Positions 17,843 to 27,424 of a stretch of DNA of 64,000 nucleotides are shown one piece after another. How positions within the stretch are numbered: the stretch's first letter is position 1; each line of letters begins with the position of its first letter. The DNA is from Mesorhizobium sp. M4B.F.Ca.ET.058.02.1.1 (GTDB lineage Bacteria; Pseudomonadota; Alphaproteobacteria; Rhizobiales; Rhizobiaceae), in NCBI RefSeq assembly GCF_003952505.1, contig NZ_CP034450.1:4092001-4156000 (forward strand), written 5' to 3'. The position numbers and the translations under genes are program-made. The notes under the pieces were generated by a model. The model was not told the DNA's origin, did no database searches, and was given only the letters and a program-made list of their open reading frames with translations.

Positions 17843-18211
17843 TCACGTCCGCCGCCCCAGTGCCGCGCGGACCGACGCCGTGATCCGGCGAAGCTCCGCC
17901 TCATCCAGTTTCTCGATGTTTTCGGCCAGGAGATTGGCGAGCTCGGTGGCGGCGGGCGTCAGGCCAGACGTGTCGATCCGGACCCGCGGGTGCGAGGCTT
18001 CGGCGAGGCGCGCGAGTTCCTCGGCATCGTCCCAGATGACGTTGAAATAGCCGATGATCTTCTGGATCAGCGTCCAGGTCGGCGCGCCGCGGCGGCCATG
18101 TTCAAGCGCCGACAGGTAGGCGGCGCTGACGCCGATCGCCTCGGCCATCGCCTTCTGGCTGAGGCCGCGCTCGGCGCGCAGCGCGCGCAGCTTCTCGCCG
18201 AACGGGGTCAT
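17843..18211 (-). CDS. XRE-family helix-turn-helix regulator
   Basis: A 122-residue protein with an N-terminal HTH_3 domain (residues about 5-60): LRALRAERGLSQKAMAEAIG then VSAAYLSALEHGRRGAPT. The C-terminal part is helical and charged, probably for dimerisation. It is the last gene of the Tim44-MltA-Smr run and starts 24 bp after the Smr gene. Its targets are unknown. Confidence 0.87.
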   Translation of the reverse strand: MTPFGEKLRALRAERGLSQKAMAEAIGVSAAYLSALEHGRRGAPTWTLIQKIIGYFNVIWDDAEELARLAEASHPRVRIDTSGLTPAATELANLLAENIEKLDEAELRRITASVRAALGRRT

Positions 18212-18235
18212 GCCAGCGCTCTCATGCGCGTGTCT

Positions 18236-18763
18236 TCATGTGCGGGTCCGGCGCAAGCGGACATAGAGCGCGCCGGAACCGCCATGGTTGCGCGCGGCAT
18301 GGTCGTGGCTGGAGACCAGCGGCCGGAAGGCGGGCGTCGACAGCCAGGCGGGAACCGAACGCCGCAGCACGCCGTCGCCGCCGGACGAGGAGCCCTTGCC
18401 GGTGATGACCAGCACATAGCGGATGCCGCCGGCATGCGCCCGGTGCAGGAATGAAAACAGCAGCGAATAGGCCTCGTCCTGGGTCATGCCGTGCAGGTCG
18501 ACGCGGCCTTCGATCGGCAGCCGGCCCTTCGCAAGCTTGTTCAGCGTCTGGTCGTCCAGCGCATGCGAGACATGCTGCGTCCTGGGCTTTGCCGCGACAG
18601 CCGGAGCGCCGTTGACGGGGATAGGCGCCGGCGCCGGTTTCGGCTCGACGCTGAAATCGGGGACGTCGACGGCGGCCTTGCCCTTGAGCGGCTTGGCGGT
18701 GCGCGCCACCAGGTTCCACAGGACGCGATCGTCCTCGCTCAGCCGGTCGATGCGGCGGGTCAT
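18236..18763 (-). CDS. Smr (MutS2 C-terminal) domain protein
   Basis: A 175-residue protein with a disordered Pro/Ala-rich segment at about 35-65 and a Smr domain at about 85-170: VDLHGMTQDEAYSLL, VLVITGKG and NHGGSGALYVRL. Free-standing Smr proteins are nucleases or RNA-binding factors; a role in nucleic acid processing is inferred. It overlaps MltA by 4 bp and is co-transcribed with it. Confidence 0.88.
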   Translation of the reverse strand: MTRRIDRLSEDDRVLWNLVARTAKPLKGKAAVDVPDFSVEPKPAPAPIPVNGAPAVAAKPRTQHVSHALDDQTLNKLAKGRLPIEGRVDLHGMTQDEAYSLLFSFLHRAHAGGIRYVLVITGKGSSSGGDGVLRRSVPAWLSTPAFRPLVSSHDHAARNHGGSGALYVRLRRTRT

Positions 18764-19866
18764 GGCAATGGCCTCGAAACGAGCTGGCGCGGGATCAGCG
18801 CATAAAAATCGGCGGCGTTGCGGACGACGCCGGCGATCTCGCCGGCGGCGGCGCCGCTGCCCGCAAAGAGGTCACCCCGCGCCGGGCCGGTGATGGCCGA
18901 GCCGGTGTCCTGCGCGATCATCAGCCGCCGGAACGGCCCGTCGCCGAAAGCGGCGAGCGTCGGCGCGTCGATATAAAAGGGCGTGCCGAATGTGTGCAGC
19001 AGCCGGTCGACGGCAACCGAACGGCCTGGCGTCAGCGGCACCTTGGCGGCGGCGATCGGGCCGAGCGCCGCATCGTCGACCGCCGCCTCGCGGAAGAAGA
19101 TATAGGAGCGGTTCTGCCAGAGGATCTCGTCGACGCGATCCGGGTGCGCCCTGAACCAGGCCCGGATCGACTGCATCGTCACCTTGGCCAGCGGGATTTC
19201 GCCCAACTCGCTCAGGACCTTGCCGGGCCCGGTGAAGCGCTGGCCGGACTTGGCGGCATAGGTAACGCGGCAGAGCCGACCGTCGGTCATCTTCAGCCGC
19301 GCCGCGCCCTGGACATGGATGAAGAAGGCGTCGACCTTGTCGGCGAGCCAGGCGATCTCCAGCCCCTTGCCGGCGAGCGCGCCGCGCTCGATGGCGCCGC
19401 GGTCGAAATATTCGGCCAATCCGTCCGGCGCCGGGCGCGCGAAAGCGAGATAGGGATCCATGCCGGATGGCCGATTGGCGTCGTCGACATCGACCAGATC
19501 GGCCGGGCGTGAAAGCAGCGGCACCGTGAAGCGGTCCGTCAGTACCGGCGAGGCCTCGGCCTCCGGCTCATAGAAGCCGGTGACGAGACCGGCGCCGCCG
19601 GTTTCGGCGGTGACATGAGTGGGAACGAAATGGCGCTCGAAGAAGGCCCGGGCCTGCGCTCGATTCGGCAACGAAACGGCACGCGCCTCCTGATAGGCTT
19701 CGGCAAAGGCCTCGAAGCCGACGCCAAGCGAGCCCGTGCGATAGGGTTTGGTTAGGACATGGAAGGCCGAGCGGCGAAAGGCGGCATAGGCGGCGCGGTG
19801 GTCGTCCTCATCCCAACCGGGCAGCTCGCCAAAGGATTTTTCGCTGAAAAGGGAAGAGAGCGACAC
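18760..19866 (-). CDS. mltA: Membrane-bound lytic murein transglycosylase A family
   Basis: Cleaves peptidoglycan to 1,6-anhydromuropeptides. The 368-residue protein contains the MltA domain (VTGFYEPEAEASP, FIHVQGAARL) and the C-terminal 3D domain with catalytic Asp residues (MIAQDTGSAITGPARGDLFA). The GTG start at 19866 lies only five codons after the in-frame Tim44 stop, so no signal peptide or lipobox can be placed; export would need an atypical route or a different start. It overlaps the Smr gene. Confidence 0.88.
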   Translation of the reverse strand: MSLSSLFSEKSFGELPGWDEDDHRAAYAAFRRSAFHVLTKPYRTGSLGVGFEAFAEAYQEARAVSLPNRAQARAFFERHFVPTHVTAETGGAGLVTGFYEPEAEASPVLTDRFTVPLLSRPADLVDVDDANRPSGMDPYLAFARPAPDGLAEYFDRGAIERGALAGKGLEIAWLADKVDAFFIHVQGAARLKMTDGRLCRVTYAAKSGQRFTGPGKVLSELGEIPLAKVTMQSIRAWFRAHPDRVDEILWQNRSYIFFREAAVDDAALGPIAAAKVPLTPGRSVAVDRLLHTFGTPFYIDAPTLAAFGDGPFRRLMIAQDTGSAITGPARGDLFAGSGAAAGEIAGVVRNAADFYALIPRQLVSRPLP

Positions 19867-19881
19867 CGCCGCCGCCCGGGC

Positions 19882-20592
19882 TCAATCTTCTTCTTCGGTA
19901 GCGACGAGCTTCCAGTTCGGATCGCGCGAGCGCGTGTCGCGGGCGAAGGTCCAGACGTCCTTGACCTCGGCGACGGTTTCGGGGTCGCCGTCGATGACGG
20001 CGCCGGCCTTGTCGCGGGTCGCCGAAATCAGCTCGCTGACGATGCGCAGCGTGATGTGCGCTTCGCCGCCCTTCATCTCGGCGGCGACGATATCTGCCTT
20101 GTCGATGCCGACGAAGGAGGACTGGATCTTCTCCGACTTTGCCTCGCGATCCCCGATCGCGGCGACGAAGCCGTCAAAGACCTCGCGCGAGAGAAGGTTC
20201 TTCAGCGTCTTTCGGTCGCCGTCGGCATAGGCCATGACGATCATCTCGTAGGCCATCTTGGCGCCGTCGACAAAGCCCTTCGGATCGAAAGACGGGTCGT
20301 TGTCCTTGATCGTCCTCAGACCCTTGTTGAGATCGGTGTCGGGCCTGGCGAAGGCATCGATCTCGGCATAGGCGTCGGCGGCCGGTTCCCCCGGCGCCCG
20401 CTTTCGCGGCAGCGAAACCACATTCTCCGATTTCTGGCCGGCCTCCTGCTGCTCGCGCGTGCGGCTCGCCGAATAGGGGTCGAAGGGCGGGCGCTCGCTG
20501 CCCGTGCGACGGCCCAGCACGTTGCGCAGCTGGAAAAAGATCACAACCGCCGCAATCAGAAAGAAAATCGTGCCGAAGTCGAAGAAACCCAT
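19882..20592 (-). CDS. Tim44/TimA-domain protein
   Basis: A 236-residue membrane-anchored protein: an N-terminal helix (residues about 5-21, FGTIFFLIAAVVIFFQL), a charged linker, and a C-terminal Tim44-like domain (about 95-232; KGFVDGAKMAYEMIVMAYAD, TRSRDPNWKLVATEEE). The mitochondrial homologue tethers Hsp70 at the import channel; the alphaproteobacterial TimA is thought to act at the inner membrane. The ATG at 20592 is preceded by GGAAGA. It heads the operon with mltA, smr and the XRE regulator and is divergent from fxsA. Confidence 0.87.
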   Translation of the reverse strand: MGFFDFGTIFFLIAAVVIFFQLRNVLGRRTGSERPPFDPYSASRTREQQEAGQKSENVVSLPRKRAPGEPAADAYAEIDAFARPDTDLNKGLRTIKDNDPSFDPKGFVDGAKMAYEMIVMAYADGDRKTLKNLLSREVFDGFVAAIGDREAKSEKIQSSFVGIDKADIVAAEMKGGEAHITLRIVSELISATRDKAGAVIDGDPETVAEVKDVWTFARDTRSRDPNWKLVATEEED

Positions 20593-20791
20593 ATCTTCCG
20601 CCAATTCGATCCCTGTCCTGGCCGGACCGCCGGCCAGCATCAGGCCGCGGTCGCATAGCGTTCAACACCCAAAGCATATAGAACGCTAGGCGCAATCATT
20701 CAAATCAAAGGCAGGCATACCTATCTAACGGGTCCGGTGCCAGCGGCGATTGCACGCTAGACGGGAAAACACGGAAACGATCGGCCAGGAA

Positions 20792-21289
20792 TTGCGTATT
20801 TCACTGCTCCCATTGCTCGTCCTCGCGCTGCCGCTGCTGGAAATCGCCGGCTTCGTCGTCGTCGGCCGCCAGATCGGCGCGCTGGCGACAGTCGGCCTGG
20901 TGCTGGCCTCCTCGATTGCCGGCAGCCTGTTGCTGCGACACCAGGGCTTCGGCGTGATGGCGCGGGTGCGGGCCGAGATGGATGCCGGGCGCGATCCGAG
21001 CAGCCAGCTAGCGCATGGCGCGATGATCGTGCTGGCGGCGATCCTTCTGATCATTCCCGGTTTCATCACCGACATCCTCGCCATCCTGTTGCTTCTGCCG
21101 CCGGTGCGCGAACTCGCCTGGCGGATGCTGAAAAGCCGCATAGTGCTGGCGACCAGCTTCAGCGCCGGCTTCCAGGCGCGGCCGCGCGGCAAGACAATCG
21201 ATCTCGACGACAGCGACTATTCGCGCGCCGACGATTATACGCGCGGGCCCGACCACAATTCGCCCTGGCGCCGCCTCAAGGACGACTAG
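20792..21289 (+). CDS. fxsA: FxsA family membrane protein
   Basis: A 165-residue cytoplasmic-membrane protein: hydrophobic helices at about residues 3-22, 26-44 and 72-100, family motifs LPLLEIAGFVVVG and LLLRHQG, and a charged C-terminal tail. FxsA in E. coli relieves phage exclusion by PifA when overproduced; its normal role is unknown. I take the TTG at 20792, which gives the family N-terminus LRISLLPL; a TTG at 20750 would add 14 atypical residues. Confidence 0.82.
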   Translation: MRISLLPLLVLALPLLEIAGFVVVGRQIGALATVGLVLASSIAGSLLLRHQGFGVMARVRAEMDAGRDPSSQLAHGAMIVLAAILLIIPGFITDILAILLLLPPVRELAWRMLKSRIVLATSFSAGFQARPRGKTIDLDDSDYSRADDYTRGPDHNSPWRRLKDD

Positions 21290-21463
21290 GCAATTTCCGG
21301 TCAAGTGTCTCAAGGTTCGCCGGCAGGAATCTGCGACAGAGATAGGCAACAACTGTGATCCCGCGCTGAGGCGGCAAACCTTGTCTTGTCATGCCGACCA
21401 TGGTAGCGAACGCCCGGTTTCAATCCGGTCAGCAAGGCTGCCCAGGCAAAAGGACAAAGGCTC

Positions 21464-21961
21464 ATGGCCAGCAAAGACGACGCGCCGACCGGCGCCGCCA
21501 ACGGCAACGGCAACGCGCAGCCGACACTCAACGTGCTCGCCCAGTATGTGAAGGATCTGTCCTTCGAGAGCCCCGGCGCGCCGAATTCGCTGCGCGGCCG
21601 CGACAAGGCTCCCGGCATCGCCATCAATGTCAACGTCAACGCCAATCCGCTGTCGGACAAGCAGTTCGACGTCAACCTGACGCTGAACGCCAAGGCCTCC
21701 TTCGACCAGGAAGTGCTGTTCAACGTCGAGCTGGTCTATGGCGGCGTCTTCGCCATCAGCGGCTTCCCGCAGGAGCACATGCTGCCGATCCTGTTCATCG
21801 AATGCCCGCGGCTGCTATTCCCCTTCGCCCGCCAGATCATCGCCGAGGCGACGCGCAATGGCGGCTTCCCGCCGCTGATGCTCGACCCGATCGATTTCGC
21901 GCAGATGTTCCAGCAGAAGCTGGCCGAGGACCAGGCGGCGGCGAAGGTCCAGGTGAGCTGA
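21464..21961 (+). CDS. secB: Protein-export chaperone SecB
   Basis: A tetrameric cytosolic chaperone that keeps preproteins unfolded and hands them to SecA. The protein has 165 residues. The family core is visible as [53 protein letters not shown] and [18 protein letters not shown] Gly/Asn-rich N-terminal extension precedes it. A strong terminator follows. Confidence 0.96.
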   Translation: MASKDDAPTGAANGNGNAQPTLNVLAQYVKDLSFESPGAPNSLRGRDKAPGIAINVNVNANPLSDKQFDVNLTLNAKASFDQEVLFNVELVYGGVFAISGFPQEHMLPILFIECPRLLFPFARQIIAEATRNGGFPPLMLDPIDFAQMFQQKLAEDQAAAKVQVS

Positions 21962-21982
21962 TCCGCTCTTCATTAGGTGTCG

Positions 21983-22010
21983 AAAAGCCCGGCCTCGCGC
22001 CGGGCTTTTT
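21983..22010. terminator. Bidirectional rho-independent terminator, secB / dnaQ
   Basis: AAAAGCCCGGC and GCCGGGCTTTTT form a strong GC stem with A/T tracts on both sides in the 73-bp gap between the convergent secB and dnaQ genes, so it can serve both. Confidence 0.9.
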
Positions 22011-22034
22011 GCATGAGATGCCGGCGGGACGGTG

Positions 22035-22757
22035 TTAGTTCTGAGCCACCCCGGCTTCGGCTTCCACCTTCAGCCACAGCGCCTTTTCGCCGAGCGTGCG
22101 CACCAGGCCGGCATGCGCGGCGCGCTCGGCCTCGGTGAGGCGCGGCGGGAGCGCAATCGGCCGCGCGCCGATGGAGATGTCGATGTCGGCCACCTCGCCG
22201 GCGCCGTTCATCTGCACCGCCACCGCATCGAGGATCAGCGCCGCCTGCTTGCCGCCGATGAGCTCGATATAGACCTCGGCCAGCAATTCGGAATCGAGCA
22301 GCGCGCCGTGCTTGGTGCGGTGGGTGTTGTCGATGCCGTAGCGGCGGCAGAGCGCGTCCAGCGAGTTCGGACCCATCGGGTGCTTGCGGCGCGCCAGCGC
22401 CAGCGTATCGACGACGCGGCCGACATCGATGACGGGATGGCCGAGCCGGCCGAATTCGAGATTGAGGAAGCCGATGTCGAAATTGGCGTTGTGGGCGATC
22501 AGCTTGGCGCCGTCGGTGAAGGCCAGCCACTCCTCGGCGATCTCCGAAAAGATCGGCTTGCCGACCAGGTCGGCGGCGCTGATGCCGTGCACGGCCTGCG
22601 CCTCGGCATGAACCGCCCGCCCCTGCGGGTTGATGAATCTGTGGAAGGTGCGGCCGGTCGGGAAGCGGTTGACCAACTCGACGCCGCCGAGCTCGATGAT
22701 GCGGTCTTCGCGCATGTCGAGGCCGGTGGTTTCGGTATCGAAAATGATCTCGCGCAT
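22035..22757 (-). CDS. dnaQ: DNA polymerase III epsilon subunit (proofreading exonuclease)
   Basis: The 3'-5' exonuclease of the replicative polymerase. The protein has 240 residues with ExoI IIFDTETTGLD at the N-terminus, ExoII LIAHNANFDIGFL and ExoIII HGALLDSELLAEVY carrying the catalytic Asp/Glu and His. I chose the ATG at 22757, which gives the family N-terminus MREIIFDTETTG. It is the last gene of the maf-aroE-coaE-dnaQ operon. Confidence 0.95.
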   Translation of the reverse strand: MREIIFDTETTGLDMREDRIIELGGVELVNRFPTGRTFHRFINPQGRAVHAEAQAVHGISAADLVGKPIFSEIAEEWLAFTDGAKLIAHNANFDIGFLNLEFGRLGHPVIDVGRVVDTLALARRKHPMGPNSLDALCRRYGIDNTHRTKHGALLDSELLAEVYIELIGGKQAALILDAVAVQMNGAGEVADIDISIGARPIALPPRLTEAERAAHAGLVRTLGEKALWLKVEAEAGVAQN

Positions 22758-22831
22758 CGAATCAGTCCACTCTGAACGAGCAGAATCATCCAACGGAACA
22801 AAATGGCAATGGGGACTGCTGACAGCAGGCG

Positions 22832-23437
22832 TCAGGAAGCGTCCTTGCCCGACTTATCCCCCGCCAATTCGGCGATGATGGCCGCGACCGCGGCGCGCGC
22901 GGCGTCAAAGCCCTGGCCGGTGTCGACGATGAAATCGGCCTGGCGGCGTTTTTCGGCATCGGGCACCTGCTTGGCGAGGATAGCGGCCAGCTTCTCCTCG
23001 CTCATGCCGGGACGCGCCAGCACACGCGCGCGCTGAACTTCGGCCGGGGCGGTGACGACCACGACCTTGTCGACGCGGTCGCGGCCGCCGGTCTCGAACA
23101 GCAAGGGAATGTCGAGCACGGCGAGCGGCGCGCCGGCGGCGCGGTGCCTGGCAAGGAAGGCGTCGGCATCGGCGCGGACCAGCGGATGGACGATCGCTTC
23201 CAGCCGCTTCAGGGCCGCGGCATCGCCGAGCACCCGCGCACCGAGCCTGGCGCGGTCGACGACACCCGCATCGGTGGTGCCGGGAAAGGCGGCCTCGACC
23301 AGCGGGCCGGCCTTACCGGCATAGAGGCGATGCACCGTCTCGTCGGAATCGTGCACCGGCACGCCGGCCTCGGCAAACATCTTCGCCGTCGTCGACTTGC
23401 CCATGCCGATCGATCCGGTGAGGCCGAGCACGATCAT
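22832..23437 (-). CDS. coaE: Dephospho-CoA kinase
   Basis: The last step of coenzyme A synthesis. The 201-residue P-loop kinase has [17 protein letters not shown] at the N-terminus, the [10 protein letters not shown] substrate motif, HPLVRAD, and [10 protein letters not shown]. It starts 13 bp after aroE in the same operon. Confidence 0.95.
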   Translation of the reverse strand: MIVLGLTGSIGMGKSTTAKMFAEAGVPVHDSDETVHRLYAGKAGPLVEAAFPGTTDAGVVDRARLGARVLGDAAALKRLEAIVHPLVRADADAFLARHRAAGAPLAVLDIPLLFETGGRDRVDKVVVVTAPAEVQRARVLARPGMSEEKLAAILAKQVPDAEKRRQADFIVDTGQGFDAARAAVAAIIAELAGDKSGKDAS

Positions 23438-23450
23438 AGCCGGCGCCTCA

Positions 23451-24290
23451 TCAATGGGCTTCGATGTCAGCGATGATCATCCGCCTGAGCTCGGCGGTGA
23501 CCTCGGGCCGCTCGCCGAACCAGCGTTCGAACCCGGGCGCCGCCTGGTGCAGCAGCATGCCGAGCCCATCGACCGTCCACAGGCCGCGCCCCCTGGCGGC
23601 GGCGAGGAGCGGTGTCTCGAGCGGCACGTAGACGATGTCGGTAACGATGGCATGGCCGGGCAGGCCCGCCGGATCGGCGGACAGGCCTTCATTGCCATGC
23701 ATGCCGAGAGCCGTGGTGTTGACGAGAAGGCCGGCATCGGTAAGCAGGTCGCCGACAGCATGGGCGCCATGCGCGGAGACGCCCTCGCCGAAACGGCGGC
23801 TGAGCTCCTCGGCCCGCGCCAGCGTGCGGTTGACGATGCGGATGTCCTTCACGCCGCGCTCGATCAGCGCCTGGATGGCAGCGCGCGACGCGCCGCCGGC
23901 GCCAAGCACCACGGCGGGGCCATTCGAAGCCCAGCCCGGCGCGTAGTCATCGAGATTGGCGGCAAAGCCGTAGGCATCGGTGTTGCCGCCCCACAATTGT
24001 CCGTCCTCGAACCACAGCGTGTTGACGGCGCCGATCGCTTCGGCCGCCTCGTCGCGACGCTCGACCTGCGCGAAGGCCGCCTCCTTGTGCGGGATGGTGA
24101 CGTTGCCGCCCTGGAAGCCATTATTCCGAAGTCCGTCCACAAAGGCGGCGAAATTGTCCGGCGCGACATCGATGGCCTGATAGCTGCCGTCGATGCCGTA
24201 CTTGGCCAGCCAGTAGCCATGGATTTTCGGCGAGCGCGAATGCGCGATCGGGTGGCCGGTAACGAAAGCTTTTTTCGCTGCCTCAGCCAT
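23451..24290 (-). CDS. aroE: Shikimate dehydrogenase (NADP+)
   Basis: Reduces 3-dehydroshikimate in the aromatic amino acid pathway. The 279-residue protein has the substrate-binding [16 protein letters not shown], the catalytic Lys in [21 protein letters not shown], and the NADP loop [11 protein letters not shown]. The ATG at 24290 overlaps the end of maf by 8 bp, indicating coupling. Confidence 0.95.
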   Translation of the reverse strand: MAEAAKKAFVTGHPIAHSRSPKIHGYWLAKYGIDGSYQAIDVAPDNFAAFVDGLRNNGFQGGNVTIPHKEAAFAQVERRDEAAEAIGAVNTLWFEDGQLWGGNTDAYGFAANLDDYAPGWASNGPAVVLGAGGASRAAIQALIERGVKDIRIVNRTLARAEELSRRFGEGVSAHGAHAVGDLLTDAGLLVNTTALGMHGNEGLSADPAGLPGHAIVTDIVYVPLETPLLAAARGRGLWTVDGLGMLLHQAAPGFERWFGERPEVTAELRRMIIADIEAH

Positions 24291-24882
24291 CGATTGCTCC
24301 GAGCTCCCGCAGCTTCTCCAAAACCGGCAGAAGCGGCAGGCCGACGATGGTGAAATGGTCGCCCTCGATTTTTTCGAACAGCTGGATGCCCTCACCCTCG
24401 ATCTGATAGGCGCCGACACTCGACAGCGCCTTGTCGCCGACACGCGCCAGATGGCGGCCGATGAAGGCTGGCTCCAGTTTGCGCATGGTGAGACTGGCGA
24501 TGCCGACATGCCGCCACAGCACCGCGCCGTCGCGGGCAAGCACGGCGGCGCTGTTCAGCTGATGGGTCTTGCCGGACAGGGCGAGGAGATGGCGGCGGGC
24601 GCCTTCCATGTCGGCCGGCTTGTGGAACACCTCGTCGCCGAGCGACAGCGTCTGGTCGCAGCCGAGCACCAGCGCGCCGGGCCTGCGCTCGCTGACCTCG
24701 GTCGCCTTGGCCTCGGCAAGCACCAGCGCGACGTCCTCCGGCGACACGCCGCTATGCTTGAGCGGCGCCTCGAGCGCGCGCTCATCGACCTCGGCCGGCA
24801 CCGCCTCGATCTCGACGCCGGCATTGACCAGCATCGCCTTGCGGAACGGGCTGCCGGAGGCGAGGATGATTTTCTCGGTCAT
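24283..24882 (-). CDS. maf: Maf/septum formation family nucleotide pyrophosphatase
   Basis: A 199-residue house-cleaning nucleoside triphosphate pyrophosphatase. It has the N-terminal [16 protein letters not shown] loop, the VDERALEA motif and [10 protein letters not shown] with catalytic Asp, and [14 protein letters not shown] at the C-terminus. In Caulobacter and other alphaproteobacteria a maf gene lies beside the origin in this same order. The ATG at 24882 fits the family N-terminus; an upstream TTG would add seven residues. Confidence 0.93.
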   Translation of the reverse strand: MTEKIILASGSPFRKAMLVNAGVEIEAVPAEVDERALEAPLKHSGVSPEDVALVLAEAKATEVSERRPGALVLGCDQTLSLGDEVFHKPADMEGARRHLLALSGKTHQLNSAAVLARDGAVLWRHVGIASLTMRKLEPAFIGRHLARVGDKALSSVGAYQIEGEGIQLFEKIEGDHFTIVGLPLLPVLEKLRELGAIDG

Positions 24883-24944
24883 TTTGTACTCGGACGCGGA
24901 CAAGGGACGGTTGGTGTATGCAAAGCCTTGCTATTGTAGAGTTG

Positions 24945-25125
24945 GCGCCGCCCCTCATTGTCCTGCCGGACATTTCTCCCCGTATAGAGACGGGGGAAAG
25001 GGCCAGCTTCAGCGCAGGCGCTCTTTCCAGCAGCGCTGGCGATTGGCGAAACCATAGACACCAGCGCCCCTCTCCCCGTCCCTATACGGGGAGAGGATGC
25101 CGGCAGGCAGGTAAGGGGCGGCGCC
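24945..25125 (+). repeat. Palindromic intergenic repeat, family A copy 2
   Basis: The outer edges GCCGCCCCTCATTG and GTAAGGGGCGGCGCC are inverted. Inside are two CTCCCCGT-type hairpins and the spacer containing GGCGATTGGCGAAACC, in the same orientation as the 29460-29633 copy. It occupies most of the 286-bp gap between maf and the PSRP regulator gene. Confidence 0.82.
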
Positions 25126-25168
25126 GACCTCCGCCAAGGTGACTCGCAAAACTAGCTTCTTTGCTCAT

Positions 25169-25990
25169 CTATCTCGACTTTCCCCGCAGGGCAACGATCG
25201 CCGCCGCCGTCTCCTCGATCGAACGACGGGAGACATCGATCATCGGCCAGCCATGCCTTGTGCAGATCTGGCGGGCATAGGCGAGCTCCTCGTTGATCGC
25301 GGCGCGGTCGACATAGTCGGACGGCACGTATGTGCTGGTGTTGCCGAGGATGCGGTTCTGGCGGACATGCGAGATGCGCTCGGCGGTGGCGATCAGGCCG
25401 ACGATCAAGGGCGTCCTGGCGTTGACCAGGCTCTCCGGCACCGGCACGCCGAGCACGATCGGGATGTTGGCGGTCTTGATGCCGCGGTTGGCGAGATAGA
25501 TGCTGGTCGGCGTCTTGGAGGTGCGCGAAATGCCGATCAGCACGATGTCGGCATCGTCCATGTTGGCGGGCAGCTGTCCGTCATCATGCTCCATGGTGAA
25601 GTTCAGCGCATCGATGCGGCGAAAATATTCGGCGTCGAGCACGTGCTGGGCGCCGACGCGGCGGCCGGCCGGCGTACCGAGATAGGACTGGAAGACGGCA
25701 AGCACCGGCTCGAGCACCGAGACGCAAGGCAGGCCCATCGCCGCGCAGCGCTCATCGATGCCGCGCGCGAGCTTCTGGTCGACGACGGTGTAGAGGATGA
25801 TGCCGGGTTCTTCCTCGATATCCTCGAACACCTTGGCCACCTGCTTTTCGGTGCGGATCAGCGGGTAGATGTGCTCGATGGCGCGCGCGTCCTTGTATTG
25901 CGCGGAGGCGGCGCGGCCGGCCGCCAGCAGCGTCTCGCCGGTGGCGTCGGAAATCAGGTGCAGGTGAAAGAAGCTCTGGGGTTTGTTCAC
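25169..25990 (-). CDS. Pyruvate,phosphate dikinase / PEP synthase regulatory protein (PSRP)
   Basis: A bifunctional ADP-dependent kinase and Pi-dependent phosphorylase that switches PPDK or PEP synthase off and on. The 273-residue protein has the P-loop [12 protein letters not shown]-terminal [14 protein letters not shown] and C-terminal [15 protein letters not shown]. The GTG at 25990 gives the family N-terminus ([15 protein letters not shown]). Next to oriC and opposite hemE it corresponds to the gene called RP001 in the conserved origin cluster of alphaproteobacteria. Confidence 0.93.
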   Translation of the reverse strand: MNKPQSFFHLHLISDATGETLLAAGRAASAQYKDARAIEHIYPLIRTEKQVAKVFEDIEEEPGIILYTVVDQKLARGIDERCAAMGLPCVSVLEPVLAVFQSYLGTPAGRRVGAQHVLDAEYFRRIDALNFTMEHDDGQLPANMDDADIVLIGISRTSKTPTSIYLANRGIKTANIPIVLGVPVPESLVNARTPLIVGLIATAERISHVRQNRILGNTSTYVPSDYVDRAAINEELAYARQICTRHGWPMIDVSRRSIEETAAAIVALRGKSR

Positions 25991-26392
25991 AGGCGCGGGT
26001 TCCAGGCTGTGGGCAGTTGTGGACAAGATCGGACAAAGACGCGAAGGGGGCGAGAGCGACTGTATCAGATGGTGGGTTGTCCACAATTCGCCCTGCTGTA
26101 GGCTTTGTCGGGGCGCTGGGGACAAAACTGGGGATCAACTTTTCTTGGCCGATTTCATCCACAGCCCGAAATTTGGGAGCGAAAGGCCAAGCTGCTGACT
26201 CGGAAGGAGAATTCCGGTTGTTCCCCAAAACCCTCCAAATCGCGATCGGGACCGCGCGACAATATGCTGACTGGCCTTTTCGGGCGGCAGGCTGGACAGG
26301 TCGCAACCACCACAACCAACAGACTCTTAGAATCAGAAGACTCTTTTAAAATAGATATTTGATTTAAGAGGACCCTTGAGAGGCGACGCTGA
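25991..26392. other. Probable chromosomal replication origin (oriC)
   Basis: A 402-bp non-coding region between the divergent PSRP-regulator and hemE genes, the position of oriC in Caulobacter and Rickettsia. DnaA-box-like sequences: TTGTCCACA on the minus strand at 26018-26026, TTGTCCACA at 26077-26085 and TCATCCACA at 26155-26163 (each one mismatch from TTATCCACA). Four GANTC CcrM methylation sites are at 26197, 26322, 26330 and 26339, the last three within 22 bp. An AT-rich stretch at 26343-26370 (CTCTTTTAAAATAGATATTT...) could be the unwinding element. parAB and parS lie 7-11 kb away. Confidence 0.78.
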
Positions 26393-27424
26393 ATGCCTGG
26401 AAAACGGATCATGCTGGACGTTTTGAGGGGCGAGCCTGTCTTTCCTCCGCCCATCTGGATGATGCGCCAGGCCGGCCGCTATCTGCCGGAGTATAGAGAG
26501 ACCCGGAAGCGCGCCGGCTCCTTCCTCGATCTATGCTACGATCCGGACCTTGCGGTGGAAGTGACGCTGCAGCCGATCGAGCGCTTCGGCTTCGATGCCT
26601 CGATCCTGTTCTCCGACATCCTTGTGGTGCCCAACGCGCTCGGCCGAGACGTCCGCTTCGAAGAGGGCCGCGGGCCGATGCTGACGCCGATCTCGGCTTC
26701 GGAGATTGCGGGCCTCACCGGCGATTTGTTTCACGTGAATCTCGAACCGGTTTACGAGACCGTCCGCCGGTTGCGCGCCAAACTGCCTGACGAGACGACG
26801 CTGATCGGCTTCTGCGGCGCGCCGTGGACGGTGGCGACCTATATGATCGCAGGCCAGGGCACGCCGGACCAGGCGCCGGCGCGGCTTTTCGCCTATCGCG
26901 AGCCGGAGGCCTTCGCGCGGCTGTTGAAAGTGCTGGCCGATCATTCGGCCGCTTATCTCATCCGCCAGATCGAAGCCGGCGCCGATGTGGTGCAGATCTT
27001 CGATTCCTGGTCCGGTGTTTTGGACGAGCCTTCCTTCCAGGCTTTCTGCGTCGAGCCGGTGGCCGAGATCGCGCGGCAAGTGAAGGCGGTCCACCCGAAT
27101 GTTCCGGTCATCGGTTTTCCGAAGGGCGCCGGCGAGCGCTACCGCGACTATCGCTCCAAGACCGGCATCACCGGCCTCGGCCTCGACTGGACGGTGCCGC
27201 TCTCGATGGCGAAGGAATTGCAGCTTGGCGGCGCCGTGCAGGGCAATCTCGATCCGCTCCGGCTGGTGGCCGGCGGCAAGGCGCTGGCCGACGGCGTGGA
27301 CGCGATCCTGAGGACGCTGGGCGGCGGGCCGCTGATCTTCAACCTCGGACACGGCATCACGCCGGAGACGCCGATCGCGCATGTCGAGGCGATGGTGAAA
27401 CAGGTGCGGAGCGCGACGCGCTGA
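26393..27424 (+). CDS. hemE: Uroporphyrinogen decarboxylase
   Basis: Decarboxylates uroporphyrinogen III to coproporphyrinogen III in haem synthesis. The 343-residue protein has the signatures [20 protein letters not shown] and [14 protein letters not shown], and [19 protein letters not shown] at the end. It borders the origin. A parS-like sequence lies within the coding region at 26727-26742. Its stop overlaps hemJ (TGATG). Confidence 0.97.
   Translation: MPGKRIMLDVLRGEPVFPPPIWMMRQAGRYLPEYRETRKRAGSFLDLCYDPDLAVEVTLQPIERFGFDASILFSDILVVPNALGRDVRFEEGRGPMLTPISASEIAGLTGDLFHVNLEPVYETVRRLRAKLPDETTLIGFCGAPWTVATYMIAGQGTPDQAPARLFAYREPEAFARLLKVLADHSAAYLIRQIEAGADVVQIFDSWSGVLDEPSFQAFCVEPVAEIARQVKAVHPNVPVIGFPKGAGERYRDYRSKTGITGLGLDWTVPLSMAKELQLGGAVQGNLDPLRLVAGGKALADGVDAILRTLGGGPLIFNLGHGITPETPIAHVEAMVKQVRSATR
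26727..26742 (+). promoter_or_regulatory. parS-like site inside hemE
   Basis: TGTTTCACGTGAATCT matches the parS consensus TGTTTCACGTGAAACA at 14 of 16 positions. It lies 350 bp from the origin but is degenerate in the right half. Confidence 0.5.
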
